Positions 52,713 to 61,497 of a DNA stretch of 64,000 bases are shown here, one piece after another (position 1 is the first letter of the stretch; each line of letters begins with the position of its first letter). The stretch comes from Streptomyces sp. B3I8. Its GTDB lineage: Bacteria > Actinomycetota > Actinomycetes > Streptomycetales > Streptomycetaceae. Location: the NCBI RefSeq assembly GCF_030816915.1, contig NZ_JAUSYN010000002.1, positions 2,555,501-2,619,500 on the forward strand, written 5' to 3'. Under the pieces are notes generated by a model. The model saw only the letters and a program-made list of their open reading frames with translations. It made no database searches and was not told where the DNA came from. A program made the position numbers and the translations under genes.

Positions 52713-53747
52713 ATGACGGGCAGCAACGTCAAGCGATCCTACGATCGTGAAACCCTGAGCGCGGCGGTACGCGAATGTCGGACATGGAACGAACTCATGC
52801 GACACCTGGGGCTGGGAACGAGCGGCGGGCAGCGGCGTGTACTCCAGCACAAGGTCGCCGCCCTCGGCATCGATACCAGCCACTTCTCGCAACGCAGTCG
52901 GTGGCGTCTGTACGCGGACACCGCGATCGCTGGAGCCGCCGCGTCGTCCACCACATTGCGAGAGACCGCCCTCAAGCTCGGCGCGACACCGGCGCCCGGC
53001 ACTCTCGCGCACATCCGCCGCCGCATCGACGCGGCGGGTATCGACATCAGTCACTTCCCGAACATCAACCGCGCGCGGGCAGACTTACCGCTCTTCACCG
53101 ACGACGAACTGCACCGAGCAGCCGCTTCCTCGAAAAGCGTTCGCGAAGCCGCCAGGACACTGGGAATCCCTGATGACGGTCAGTCCCGGGCTGCGCTGAG
53201 CCGGGCGCTGCGAGAACGGCACGTGGAAACGTCGCACTTCCGAAATGCCCGGCTGTCGATCCCTCAAGACCAACTGCGGGAAGCAGTACGGGAAGCATCC
53301 AGCTACGCCGACGTCATGCGCGCCCTGAACCTGGAAGTGAACGACACCAACCACCGCCGCGTTCGCCGAGCGGCAGCCCGGTTCGACCTCGACACGAGGC
53401 ACTTCAGGCGTCGAGCCTGGGGCACGTCCGTAGTCGTCAAGCCCGCCCGCAAGGCGGAGAACGTACTGGTGATCCTCCCCGACGGAGCCGGACGGACCAA
53501 CCGGGTACGTCTGCACGCGGCACTGGAGGAGATCGGAGTTCCGTACCAGTGCGCTTCGTGCGAGAACACCGGTGAGTGGCTGGGCACACCACTCACCCTC
53601 CACATCGATCACATCAACGGCGACTGGAAAGACAATCGAGCGAGCAACCTGCGTTACCTGTGCCCGAACTGCCATTCGCTGACACCGACATGGTGCCGCC
53701 AGAAGAAAGGGCGCCCGACGACGCGCGGCGACTTGGCTCTACACTGA
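52713..53747 (+). CDS. HNH endonuclease with four N-terminal repeats
   Basis: 344 aa. Four ~55-residue helical repeats (about 8-58, 66-115, 126-176, 183-231), each ending with an xxTSHF/ISHF/TRHF motif, lead into an HNH nuclease domain: CASC (280-283), LHIDHINGDWKDNRASNLRY (His297, Asp299-His300) and CPNC (317-320). The repeats probably bind DNA. Codon 125 (53085-53087) is TTA, a candidate bldA control point. It lies upstream of a tRNA gene. Function as a homing-type or defence nuclease is inferred. Confidence 0.85.
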   Translation: MTGSNVKRSYDRETLSAAVRECRTWNELMRHLGLGTSGGQRRVLQHKVAALGIDTSHFSQRSRWRLYADTAIAGAAASSTTLRETALKLGATPAPGTLAHIRRRIDAAGIDISHFPNINRARADLPLFTDDELHRAAASSKSVREAARTLGIPDDGQSRAALSRALRERHVETSHFRNARLSIPQDQLREAVREASSYADVMRALNLEVNDTNHRRVRRAAARFDLDTRHFRRRAWGTSVVVKPARKAENVLVILPDGAGRTNRVRLHAALEEIGVPYQCASCENTGEWLGTPLTLHIDHINGDWKDNRASNLRYLCPNCHSLTPTWCRQKKGRPTTRGDLALH

Positions 53748-53786
53748 GAACTGCGGACACCCGCCAAAATGAATGTCCGTTTTGGG

Positions 53787-53869
53787 GCGGTCGTGGCGAA
53801 ATGGCATACGCTCGGGCTTTAGATGCCCGCGGGAGTAATCCCATGTGGGTTCGAATCCCACCGACCGCA
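53787..53869 (+). tRNA. tRNA-Leu (anticodon TAG)
   Basis: 83 bases. Acceptor GCGGTCG pairs with CGACCGC; D arm present; anticodon stem CGGGC/GCCCG with loop TTTAGAT, anticodon TAG at 53820-53822; long variable arm CGGGAGTAATCCC (class II); T-arm TGGG-TTCGAATC-CCA. The 3' CCA is not encoded. Confidence 0.93.
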
Positions 53870-53878
53870 CCGGCAGGC

Positions 53879-53910
53879 AGGGCCCGGTTCGCTCAGGCGA
53901 ACCGGGCCCT
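53879..53910. terminator. Hairpin terminator between tRNA-Leu and rdgB
   Basis: AGGGCCCGGTTCGC (53879-53892) pairs perfectly over 14 bp with GCGAACCGGGCCCT (53897-53910), loop TCAG. It is placed to end both the tRNA (+) and rdgB (-). Confidence 0.85.
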
Positions 53911-53935
53911 GTGCATATCGACAGCTCCGGAAGAG

Positions 53936-54538
53936 TCAGCCCAGCAGTTCCCGTACTGCCGGGACCAGGGCGCGGAAGGCCTGGCCCCGGTGGCTGATGG
54001 TGTTCTTCTCGGCGGGGGTCAGTTCGGCGCAGGTGCGGGTGTCGCCGTCGGGCTGGAGGATCGGGTCGTAGCCGAAGCCGTTGGTGCCGACGGGGGTGTG
54101 GCGGAGAGTGCCGCGGAGTCGGCCCTCGACCACGCGTTCGGTGCCGTCGGGGAGGGCGAGGGCGGCCGCGCACGCGAAGTGGGCGCCGCGGTGACGGTCG
54201 TCGATGTCGCCGAGCTGGGCCAGGAGGAGGTCCAGGTTCGCCTTGTCGTCACCGTGCCGGCCGGCCCAGCGGGCGGAGAAGATGCCGGGGGCGCCGCCGA
54301 GGACGTCCACGCACAGCCCGGAGTCGTCGGCGACCGCCGGGAGTCCGGTGGCGCGGGCCAGGGCGTGCGCCTTGAGCAACGCGTTCTCGGCGAAGGTGAC
54401 GCCGGTCTCCTTGACGTCGGGGATCTCGGGGAAGGCGTCGGCGCCGACCAGTTCGTGCGGCAGTCCGGCATCGGCGAGGATGGCGTGCAGCTCGGTGATC
54501 TTCCCGGCGTTGCGGGTGGCGAGGATCAGGCGGGTCAT
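53936..54538 (-). CDS. rdgB: RdgB/HAM1 non-canonical purine NTP pyrophosphatase
   Basis: 200 aa. HAM1 fold with LILATRNAGKITEL (phosphate-binding), DDSGLCVDVLGGAPGIFSAR, and GFGYDPI. It removes ITP, dITP and XTP from the nucleotide pool. ATG at 54538. In other streptomycetes it usually sits directly downstream of rph; here they are about 3.6 kb apart. Confidence 0.95.
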   Translation of the reverse strand: MTRLILATRNAGKITELHAILADAGLPHELVGADAFPEIPDVKETGVTFAENALLKAHALARATGLPAVADDSGLCVDVLGGAPGIFSARWAGRHGDDKANLDLLLAQLGDIDDRHRGAHFACAAALALPDGTERVVEGRLRGTLRHTPVGTNGFGYDPILQPDGDTRTCAELTPAEKNTISHRGQAFRALVPAVRELLG

Positions 54539-54627
54539 GGGGCCAGTATCTCCGGGGCCGGGCCGGGCCGGGCCGGGCCCGGCGCCCGGTCGGCCGGGCA
54601 CCTCCGGGCGGTCGGCCCGCCGGGCGG

Positions 54628-55071
54628 TCAGCCCGCCAGGTAGCGGACCTGGTCCCAGAGCGCGGGGCCGACGGCTCCGACCCGGCGTCGGAAGTCCCAC
54701 AGCGGAACGTCGCGCAGGTCGTCCGTCTCCAGGAAGCTCGGGGGTTCGTGGGGGTCCCCCACCGTTCCCGGCGGCAGTGGGATGACCCCGGTCCGTTCCT
54801 CCCGGTACCGGCTCGTGATCCGGGCCACCACCGCCCGGTCCCCGCGTACCGCCAGCACCAGGCAGGGCCGGTCGCCCTCGCCGTCGTCGTACGGCATGTC
54901 GGCCCACCAGATCTCCGCCGGGCGCGGCCGTTCCCCGGCCGCCCCGCGGCTGCCGGGCCGCGCGCTCCGGGGCGGACGGCGCCGGCCCCGGCGCCCCCAC
55001 CCGTCCACCAGTGTCGCGACGAAGGCCAGCAGCACCACCGCCGCGAGCGCCAGCCACCAGGACGTGTCCAT
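54628..55071 (-). CDS. Membrane-anchored PemK/MazF-like protein
   Basis: 147 aa. An N-terminal membrane helix (WWLALAAVVLLAFVATLV) and a basic stretch precede a MazF-like beta barrel: AEIWWADMPYDDGEGDRPCLVLAV, VARITSRYREE, VIPLPPG, SFLETDDLRDVPLW. MazF proteins are mRNA endonucleases, but a membrane anchor and the lack of an antitoxin gene suggest a different or regulated role. ATG at 55071 (or 55077). Confidence 0.75.
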   Translation of the reverse strand: MDTSWWLALAAVVLLAFVATLVDGWGRRGRRRPPRSARPGSRGAAGERPRPAEIWWADMPYDDGEGDRPCLVLAVRGDRAVVARITSRYREERTGVIPLPPGTVGDPHEPPSFLETDDLRDVPLWDFRRRVGAVGPALWDQVRYLAG

Positions 55072-55283
55072 GCACATGACGGTACGTCGTCGGCTCCGCC
55101 CCCGCCCGGTCGTCAGCCCCGCGCCTCGGTTCCAGCCGAACGCGTGACACCACAGGTGAGTTCGCCCACAACGGCCCCTGGCGGAGGAGCGACCCGCCCC
55201 TTCGCGCCTTACCCTCGACGGACCGCACGACCCCCGTACCGTCCCCCTTCCCGCACGCCACGCCACGCGGAGGTTCCAGCTTC

Positions 55284-56036
55284 ATGAAGCTCACCGTCGT
55301 CGGCTGCTCGGGGTCGTTCCCTTCCGTGGATTCGGCCTGTTCGAGCTACCTCGTAGAGGCCGACGGCTTCCGGCTGCTCCTCGACATGGGCAACGGCGCC
55401 CTTGGCGAGTTGCAGCGCCACTGCGGTCTCTACGACCTCGACGCGATCTTCCTCAGTCATCTGCACGCCGACCACTGCATAGACATGTGCGCGTACTTCG
55501 TCGCGCGCTACTACCGCCACGACGGCGGCCGCTGCGCCCCGCTGCCGGTCTACGGCCCCGAGGGCACCGAGCAGCGGCTGACCACGGCCTACGCCGACAC
55601 CCCGTCCGCCTCCTCGATGAGCGAGGTGTTCGACTTCCACACGGTCAAGCCGGGCACGTTCGACGTCGGCCCCTTCACCGTGCACACCGAGCGGGTGCGG
55701 CACCCCGTGGAGGCGTACGGCATCCGGGTCGAGCACGGTGGACACTCGCTGACGTACTCCGGGGACACCGGTGTCAGCGAGGCGCTGGACGAACTCGCCC
55801 GCGACACGGACCTGTTCCTGTGCGAAGCGGCGTTCACGCACGGCAAGGAGAGCATCCCGGACCTGCACCTCAACGGCCGTGAGGCCGGCGAGAGCGCGGC
55901 CCGGGCGGGCGCCCGCAGACTGGTCCTCACCCACATCCCCCCGTGGACCGACCCGCAGGTCAATCTCACCGACGCCCGCGAGGTCTTCGCCGGCCCGGCG
56001 GAACTGGCGGCGCCGGGGGCGACGTACGAGATCTGA
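55284..56036 (+). CDS. MBL-fold hydrolase
   Basis: 250 aa. Metallo-beta-lactamase fold with the metal-binding HLHADHCID (HxHxDH), a SGDTGVSEAL (GDT), and a late THIPPWTDP. These are typically hydrolases of small esters or phosphodiesters; family members lie near PTS and rph genes in actinomycetes. ATG at 55284 with GGAGG upstream. Confidence 0.9.
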   Translation: MKLTVVGCSGSFPSVDSACSSYLVEADGFRLLLDMGNGALGELQRHCGLYDLDAIFLSHLHADHCIDMCAYFVARYYRHDGGRCAPLPVYGPEGTEQRLTTAYADTPSASSMSEVFDFHTVKPGTFDVGPFTVHTERVRHPVEAYGIRVEHGGHSLTYSGDTGVSEALDELARDTDLFLCEAAFTHGKESIPDLHLNGREAGESAARAGARRLVLTHIPPWTDPQVNLTDAREVFAGPAELAAPGATYEI

Positions 56037-56081
56037 CGGCCCGGCGTACGCGTTCCGAGGCCGGCCGACCCCGCACACGGA

Positions 56082-56118
56082 CGGGCCCCGGAACCCTGCG
56101 ACAGGGTTCCGGGGCCCG
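56082..56118. terminator. Perfect 17-bp hairpin between MBL and PTS genes
   Basis: CGGGCCCCGGAACCCTG (56082-56098) pairs perfectly with CAGGGTTCCGGGGCCCG (56102-56118), loop CGA. It lies between convergent genes and should terminate both. Confidence 0.9.
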
Positions 56119-56164
56119 CGTCATGCCGTACGCGTACGGCGTCGTCGTGCCGTGCGGCCGGGCC

Positions 56165-57412
56165 TCACGCCTTGGTGAGATCCTCGACCTCCTCCTCGGG
56201 TTCACGGCCCGGGGTCTTGAGGTCGAACTTGACGATGGCGAACCGGAAGACAACGTAGTAGATCACCGCGAACACCAGGCCGATCGGGATGATCAGCCAT
56301 GGTTTGGTGGCCAGGTTCCAGTTGAGGGCGTAGTCGATGAAGCCCGCGGAGAACGTGAAGCCCGCATGGACCCCCAGCGCCCAGGTGATCGCCATCGACA
56401 GGGCGGTCAGCACCGCGTGGATCACGTACAGCACCGGGGCGATGAACATGAACGCGAACTCGATCGGCTCGGTCACGCCGGTCACGAACGAGGTCAGGGC
56501 GAGCGAGACCATCATGCCCATCACGGCCTTGCGGCGCTCGGGTCGGGCGGTGTGCGCCATGGCGAGCGCGGCGGCCGGCAGACCGAACATCATGATCGGG
56601 AAGAAGCCGGACATGAACTGCCCGGCGGTCGGGTCACCGGCGAAGAAGCGGGTGAGGTCGCCGTGGACGACGTCGCCGGCCGCGTTCTTGTAGTCGCCGA
56701 CCTGGAACCAGGAGACGGCGTTCACGAACTGGTGCATGCCCACCGGGATCAGCGCACGGTTGATCAGACCGAACAGGCCCGCGCCGAAGGCGCCGAGGCC
56801 GGTGATCCACTCGCCGAAGTCGGAGATGCCCTCGCCGATCGGCTTCCAGATCAGGCCGAAGAAGACGCCCATGAGCGTGCCGACGAAGGCCATGATGATC
56901 GGCACCAGCCGGCGGCCGTTGAAGAAGCCGAGCCAGTCCACCAGCTTCTTGCGGTGGTAGCGCTGCCACAGCACGGCGGCCAGCAGACCCATCAGGATGC
57001 CGCCGAGCACTCCGGGGTTGTTGTACGTCGCCGCGACGTCCGCACCCTTGGTGACCTTGGCGTCGGTGACCGGGAAGGCCTTGAGGACGTTGCTGTAGAC
57101 CAGGAAGCCGACGAGGGCGGCGAGCGCGGTCGAGCCGTCCGACTTCTTGGCGAAGCCGATCGCGACGCCGATGCAGAACAGCATCGGCAGGTTGTCGAAG
57201 AGGGCGCCGCCCGCGGTGGCGAACACCGCCGTCACCTTGTCGGGCAGATGCAACTTGTCGTGCACGTCCGGTTGACCCAGACGCAGCAGGATGCCCGCGG
57301 CCGGCAGTACTGCGATCGGAAGCTGTAGGCTGCGACCGACCTTCTGCAGGCCCTGGAACAGGCCCGATCCCCGCTTCTTCGCCGGGACCGCCGTCGCGGT
57401 GGCGGTGGTCAT
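56165..57412 (-). CDS. PTS EIIC permease, N-acetylglucosamine type
   Basis: 415 aa, ten or so membrane segments. EIIC landmarks: QLPIAVLPAAGILLRLG, DNLPMLFCIGVAIGFAKK, NGRRLVPIIMAF, PVGMHQFVNA, ITEPIEFAF-type VTGVTEPIEFAFMF. No EIIA or EIIB is fused. ATG at 57412 has GGAGGAA upstream. It is divergent from the EIIB gene, with three DasR-like sites between; NagE2 of the N-acetylglucosamine PTS is the best fit. Confidence 0.9.
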   Translation of the reverse strand: MTTATATAVPAKKRGSGLFQGLQKVGRSLQLPIAVLPAAGILLRLGQPDVHDKLHLPDKVTAVFATAGGALFDNLPMLFCIGVAIGFAKKSDGSTALAALVGFLVYSNVLKAFPVTDAKVTKGADVAATYNNPGVLGGILMGLLAAVLWQRYHRKKLVDWLGFFNGRRLVPIIMAFVGTLMGVFFGLIWKPIGEGISDFGEWITGLGAFGAGLFGLINRALIPVGMHQFVNAVSWFQVGDYKNAAGDVVHGDLTRFFAGDPTAGQFMSGFFPIMMFGLPAAALAMAHTARPERRKAVMGMMVSLALTSFVTGVTEPIEFAFMFIAPVLYVIHAVLTALSMAITWALGVHAGFTFSAGFIDYALNWNLATKPWLIIPIGLVFAVIYYVVFRFAIVKFDLKTPGREPEEEVEDLTKA

Positions 57413-57428
57413 ACGTTCCTCCATCGGT

Positions 57429-57444
57429 GGTGGTCTACACCACT
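57429..57444. promoter_or_regulatory. DasR-like site 1 (dre)
   Basis: GGTGGTCTACACCACT, a near-palindromic match to the DasR consensus (A(G/C)TGGTCTAGACCA(C/G)T), directly upstream of the EIIC gene. Confidence 0.8.
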
Positions 57445-57445
57445 G

Positions 57446-57461
57446 AGTGGTGTAGACCTGT
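57446..57461. promoter_or_regulatory. DasR-like site 2 (dre)
   Basis: AGTGGTGTAGACCTGT, one base after site 1. Tandem sites may bind two DasR dimers. Confidence 0.75.
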
Positions 57462-57583
57462 TGTAGCAGATGAGGTCCGCATAAGGAACCCGCGATTTGC
57501 GCTGCCGGGACGTCACCCTCCGTCATGCTCCGTGCGGCCCCCGGGGCCCGCCGCCCGCCCCCTGGTTCGGCTACCGTGGTCCG

Positions 57584-57599
57584 CGTGGTGTAGACCAGT
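57584..57599. promoter_or_regulatory. DasR-like site 3 (dre)
   Basis: CGTGGTGTAGACCAGT, 37 bases upstream of the EIIB ATG. It controls the plus-strand gene in the same way. Confidence 0.8.
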
Positions 57600-57635
57600 A
57601 CGCCGCATCAGTGCCAGCGCACGCAGGGAGTGGAC

Positions 57636-57869
57636 ATGGCCACCAAGGCTGAGAAGATCGTCGCCGGGCTCGGCGGTATCGAGAACATCGAGGAGATCGA
57701 GGGCTGCATCACGCGCCTTCGGACCGAGGTGGTCGACCCGTCACTGGTGAACGAGGCGGCGCTGAAGGCGGCGGGAGCCCACGGAGTGGTGAAGATGGGC
57801 ACCGCGATCCAGGTCGTCATCGGCACGGACGCGGACCCGATCGCGGCGGACATCGAAGACCTGATGTAA
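57636..57869 (+). CDS. PTS EIIB, N-acetylglucosamine/glucose type
   Basis: 77 aa. EIIB fold with the phosphorylated Cys in IEGCITRLRTEV, and KMGTAIQVVIG. It passes phosphate from EIIA to the sugar bound by the EIIC partner. ATG at 57636 (GTG at 57630 possible). Divergent from EIIC, under the third DasR-like site. Confidence 0.92.
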   Translation: MATKAEKIVAGLGGIENIEEIEGCITRLRTEVVDPSLVNEAALKAAGAHGVVKMGTAIQVVIGTDADPIAADIEDLM

Positions 57870-57910
57870 GCGGTACGGGACGCCCCGTGCAGAGGGGCGC
57901 CCCCCATCAA

Positions 57911-57998
57911 GGGGCGCTGGGGGGAACTGCGCGGCCGGCCCCCACCGACGGCCGGCCGACAACGCACCCCCGCGGTCCAAGGGGCGAAGCCCCTTGGA
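57911..57998 (+). repeat. Dispersed intergenic repeat, family 2, copy 2
   Basis: Matches 40203-40288 in reverse orientation. The hairpin CCAAGGGGC-GAA-GCCCCTTGG (57977-57997) is perfect. It lies between the EIIB and rph genes and may end transcription. Confidence 0.8.
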
Positions 57999-58135
57999 GG
58001 GACGATGGGAGTCCCCCTGCTCGGACGCAGTCGAGAGCTCGGGGGAGGGCAGGGGCGGCGGGGGCTGCCCCCCACCGCACCCGCCGGGTGCTCACCGCGC
58101 CGGGGCACCCGCCCGGCTGCCGCTAGGCTCCTCCC

Positions 58136-58870
58136 ATGTCTCGTATCGACGGCCGTGCGCCCGAACAGCTCCGTCCCGTTTCCCTCGAGCGCGGCTGGAG
58201 CAAGCACGCCGAAGGCTCCGTACTCGTCGCCTTCGGCGACACCAGAGTGCTGTGCACCGCCTCCTTCACGGAGGGCGTGCCGCGCTGGCGCAAGGGCAGC
58301 GGCGAGGGCTGGGTGACCGCCGAGTACTCGATGCTCCCGCGCGCCACCAACACCCGCGGCGACCGCGAGTCGGTCCGCGGCCGGATCGGCGGCCGTACGC
58401 ACGAGATCTCCCGGCTCATCGGCCGCTCCCTGCGCGCGGTCATCGACTACAAGGCGCTCGGCGAGAACACCATCGTCCTGGACTGCGACGTCCTCCAGGC
58501 CGACGGCGGCACCCGTACCGCCGCGATCACCGGCGCGTACGTGGCGCTGGCCGACGCGGTCGCCTGGGCGCGCGGCCGGAAACTGGTCAAGGCCGGCCGG
58601 CAGCCCCTGACCGACACCGTCTCCGCGGTCTCCGTCGGCATCGTCGGCGGCGTCCCGCTCCTCGACCTCCGCTACGAGGAGGACGTCCGCGCCGACACCG
58701 ACATGAACGTGGTCTGCACCGGTGACGGCCGCTTCGTCGAGGTGCAGGGCACGGCGGAGGCGGAGCCGTTCGACCGCAAGGAGCTGAACGCGCTGCTGGA
58801 CCTCGCGGTCGCGGGGTGCGGGGACCTGGCCGCGGCCCAGCGCGCGGTCCTGGAGGCAACCGCCGACTGA
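58136..58870 (+). CDS. rph: Ribonuclease PH
   Basis: 244 aa, full length. RNase PH landmarks: [89 protein letters not shown]. It is a phosphorolytic 3'-5' exoribonuclease that trims tRNA 3' ends. ATG at 58136. Confidence 0.97.
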   Translation: MSRIDGRAPEQLRPVSLERGWSKHAEGSVLVAFGDTRVLCTASFTEGVPRWRKGSGEGWVTAEYSMLPRATNTRGDRESVRGRIGGRTHEISRLIGRSLRAVIDYKALGENTIVLDCDVLQADGGTRTAAITGAYVALADAVAWARGRKLVKAGRQPLTDTVSAVSVGIVGGVPLLDLRYEEDVRADTDMNVVCTGDGRFVEVQGTAEAEPFDRKELNALLDLAVAGCGDLAAAQRAVLEATAD

Positions 58871-58919
58871 CCGGGTGCGTTCTTAACGGTACGGGCGTAC
58901 GGTCGTCGGCCGTGCGCCC

Positions 58920-58947
58920 GTTCGCACATGTGCGGGCATGTGCGAAC
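58920..58947. promoter_or_regulatory. Perfect 11-bp inverted repeat upstream of a secreted-protein gene
   Basis: GTTCGCACATG (58920-58930) pairs with CATGTGCGAAC (58937-58947), spacer TGCGGG. The half sites are themselves partly palindromic. It is 25 bases before the next start codon. Confidence 0.7.
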
Positions 58948-58971
58948 TCACGCTTACGGGGAGGACCCTCC

Positions 58972-59364
58972 ATGGCCGCGCGCCACCGCCGTCGTACCGC
59001 AATGTTCGCCGTCGCCGCCGTACTCGTCGCCGTCCCGGCGGCGGTCGGCTGCGACGCGGTGAACAAGGCCCTGGACTGTGTCCAGACCGCCGACGCCATC
59101 GCCGACAGTGTCACCGACCTGCAGCAGGCCGTGGAGAACGCCGCGAACGACCCGACCCAGACCGACACGTCGCTCGACGCGATCGAGAAGAACCTGGACA
59201 AGATCGGCGACAAGACGGACGACGCGGACGTCAACAAGGCGGTCGACGACCTGCGGGACGCCGTGTCGAACGTCCGCACGGCCGTCCGCAACGGCGACGA
59301 GACGCCGGACGTCAGCCCGGTGACGGACGCGGCGGGCGAGCTGACGAAGGTCTGCACGCCGTAA
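58972..59364 (+). CDS. Small secreted protein with C-terminal cysteine
   Basis: 130 aa. Signal peptide with AMFAVAAVLVAVPAAVGCDAV; the VGC suggests a lipoprotein site, though spacing is imperfect. The mature part is helical and rich in Asp/Asn, with three further Cys. ATG with GGGGAGG upstream, under the perfect inverted repeat. Function unknown. Confidence 0.7.
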   Translation: MAARHRRRTAMFAVAAVLVAVPAAVGCDAVNKALDCVQTADAIADSVTDLQQAVENAANDPTQTDTSLDAIEKNLDKIGDKTDDADVNKAVDDLRDAVSNVRTAVRNGDETPDVSPVTDAAGELTKVCTP

Positions 59365-59380
59365 CACGCCGAGCTGTGCA

Positions 59381-59407
59381 CGGGCGGGGGCGGACGGCCC
59401 CCGCCCG
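59381..59407. terminator. Perfect 11-bp hairpin between secreted-protein gene and cysM
   Basis: CGGGCGGGGGC (59381-59391) pairs with GCCCCCGCCCG (59397-59407), loop GGACG; the two genes converge. Confidence 0.85.
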
Positions 59408-59417
59408 ATGCGAGCCG

Positions 59418-60663
<1,246 letters not shown>

Positions 60664-60749
60664 GGTGCGGCTCCTGTCGGGAGAGTGGGGTCGGTGGGCG
60701 CGCGGCGGTGCCGCGCCGCGGGCTCACGGCCGTACGGCGGCAGGGAATG

Positions 60750-60845
60750 TCAACAGATGGCGCTGTTCAGCCTGCACAGATCGACGTGCAGCCGCGCCAC
60801 GAGCAGCAGGCTCGGCGTCTTGTCGCTCACGTCGTTCAGAACCAT
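60750..60845 (-). CDS. Cysteine-ending leader peptide upstream of cysO
   Basis: 31 aa, MVLNDVSDKTPSLLLVAR... to ...DLCRLNSAIC. It matches what I recall as the putative leader peptide family of actinomycetes (RLHVDLCRLxSAIC). The last residue is Cys immediately before the stop, as expected for a cysteine-responsive attenuation or translation-coupling uORF. It lies 87 bases upstream of cysO. Confidence 0.85.
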   Translation of the reverse strand: MVLNDVSDKTPSLLLVARLHVDLCRLNSAIC

Positions 60846-60966
60846 GGGGTCATCGTATCGATTCCCGCCCTGGTGCCCGGAGTGTGATCTCGGAGTGCGG
60901 ACGATATTCGACCGAGGGGTGAGACCTGGTCGGGTTCGACCGGGATGCCCGGGTCCGCGGGCGGTC

Positions 60967-61389
60967 TCAGTAGGCCGCCACGACCTCGACCTCCTCCTCC
61001 GTGACCTCGCCCTCCACGATGCGGAACGAGCGGAACTGGAACTCGCCGGCGCCGTCGGTGTCCGCGGTGGAGACCAGGACGTAGTGCGCGTGCGGCTCGT
61101 TGGCGTAGGAGATGTCGGTGCGCGAGGGGTAGGCCTCGGTGGCGGTGTGCGAGTGGTAGACGATCACGGGTTCCTCGTCGCGGTCGTCCATCTCGCGGTA
61201 GAGCTTGAGCAGGTCGCCGGAGTCGAACTCGTAGAAGGTGGGCGAGCGGGCGGCGTTCAGCATGGGGACGAACCGCTCGGGCCGGCCGGAGCCGGCGGGC
61301 CCGGCGACCACGCCGCATGCCTCGTCGGGGTGGTCCTGGCGGGCGTGGGCCACGATCCGGTCGTGGAGCTCCTGGGTGAGGGTCAGCAT
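60967..61389 (-). CDS. mec: JAMM-type protease Mec (CysO-cysteine hydrolase)
   Basis: 140 aa. JAMM/MPN+ motif: VYHSHTATEAYPSRTD (HxH...S..D), with the upstream Glu in DEACGVVAG. It releases cysteine from the CysO C-terminus. ATG at 61389. On the same strand as cysO and cysM, with the leader peptide between. Confidence 0.92.
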   Translation of the reverse strand: MLTLTQELHDRIVAHARQDHPDEACGVVAGPAGSGRPERFVPMLNAARSPTFYEFDSGDLLKLYREMDDRDEEPVIVYHSHTATEAYPSRTDISYANEPHAHYVLVSTADTDGAGEFQFRSFRIVEGEVTEEEVEVVAAY

Positions 61390-61407
61390 GCGGCCAGCAT
61401 AGGCAAC

Positions 61408-61444
61408 GGGCCGCCGCGTACCGAGGGGTGGTACGCGACGGCCC
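61408..61444 (-). terminator. Hairpin between the permease and mec genes
   Basis: GGGCCGCCGCGTACC (61408-61422) pairs 14 of 15 with GGTACGCGACGGCCC (61430-61444). It separates the permease transcript from the cysteine cluster. Confidence 0.75.
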
Positions 61445-61497
61445 GCATGCCGGACAGACCTGTTCCGATCCGGGTTCCGTCCCGTGGAGGTCCCGGC

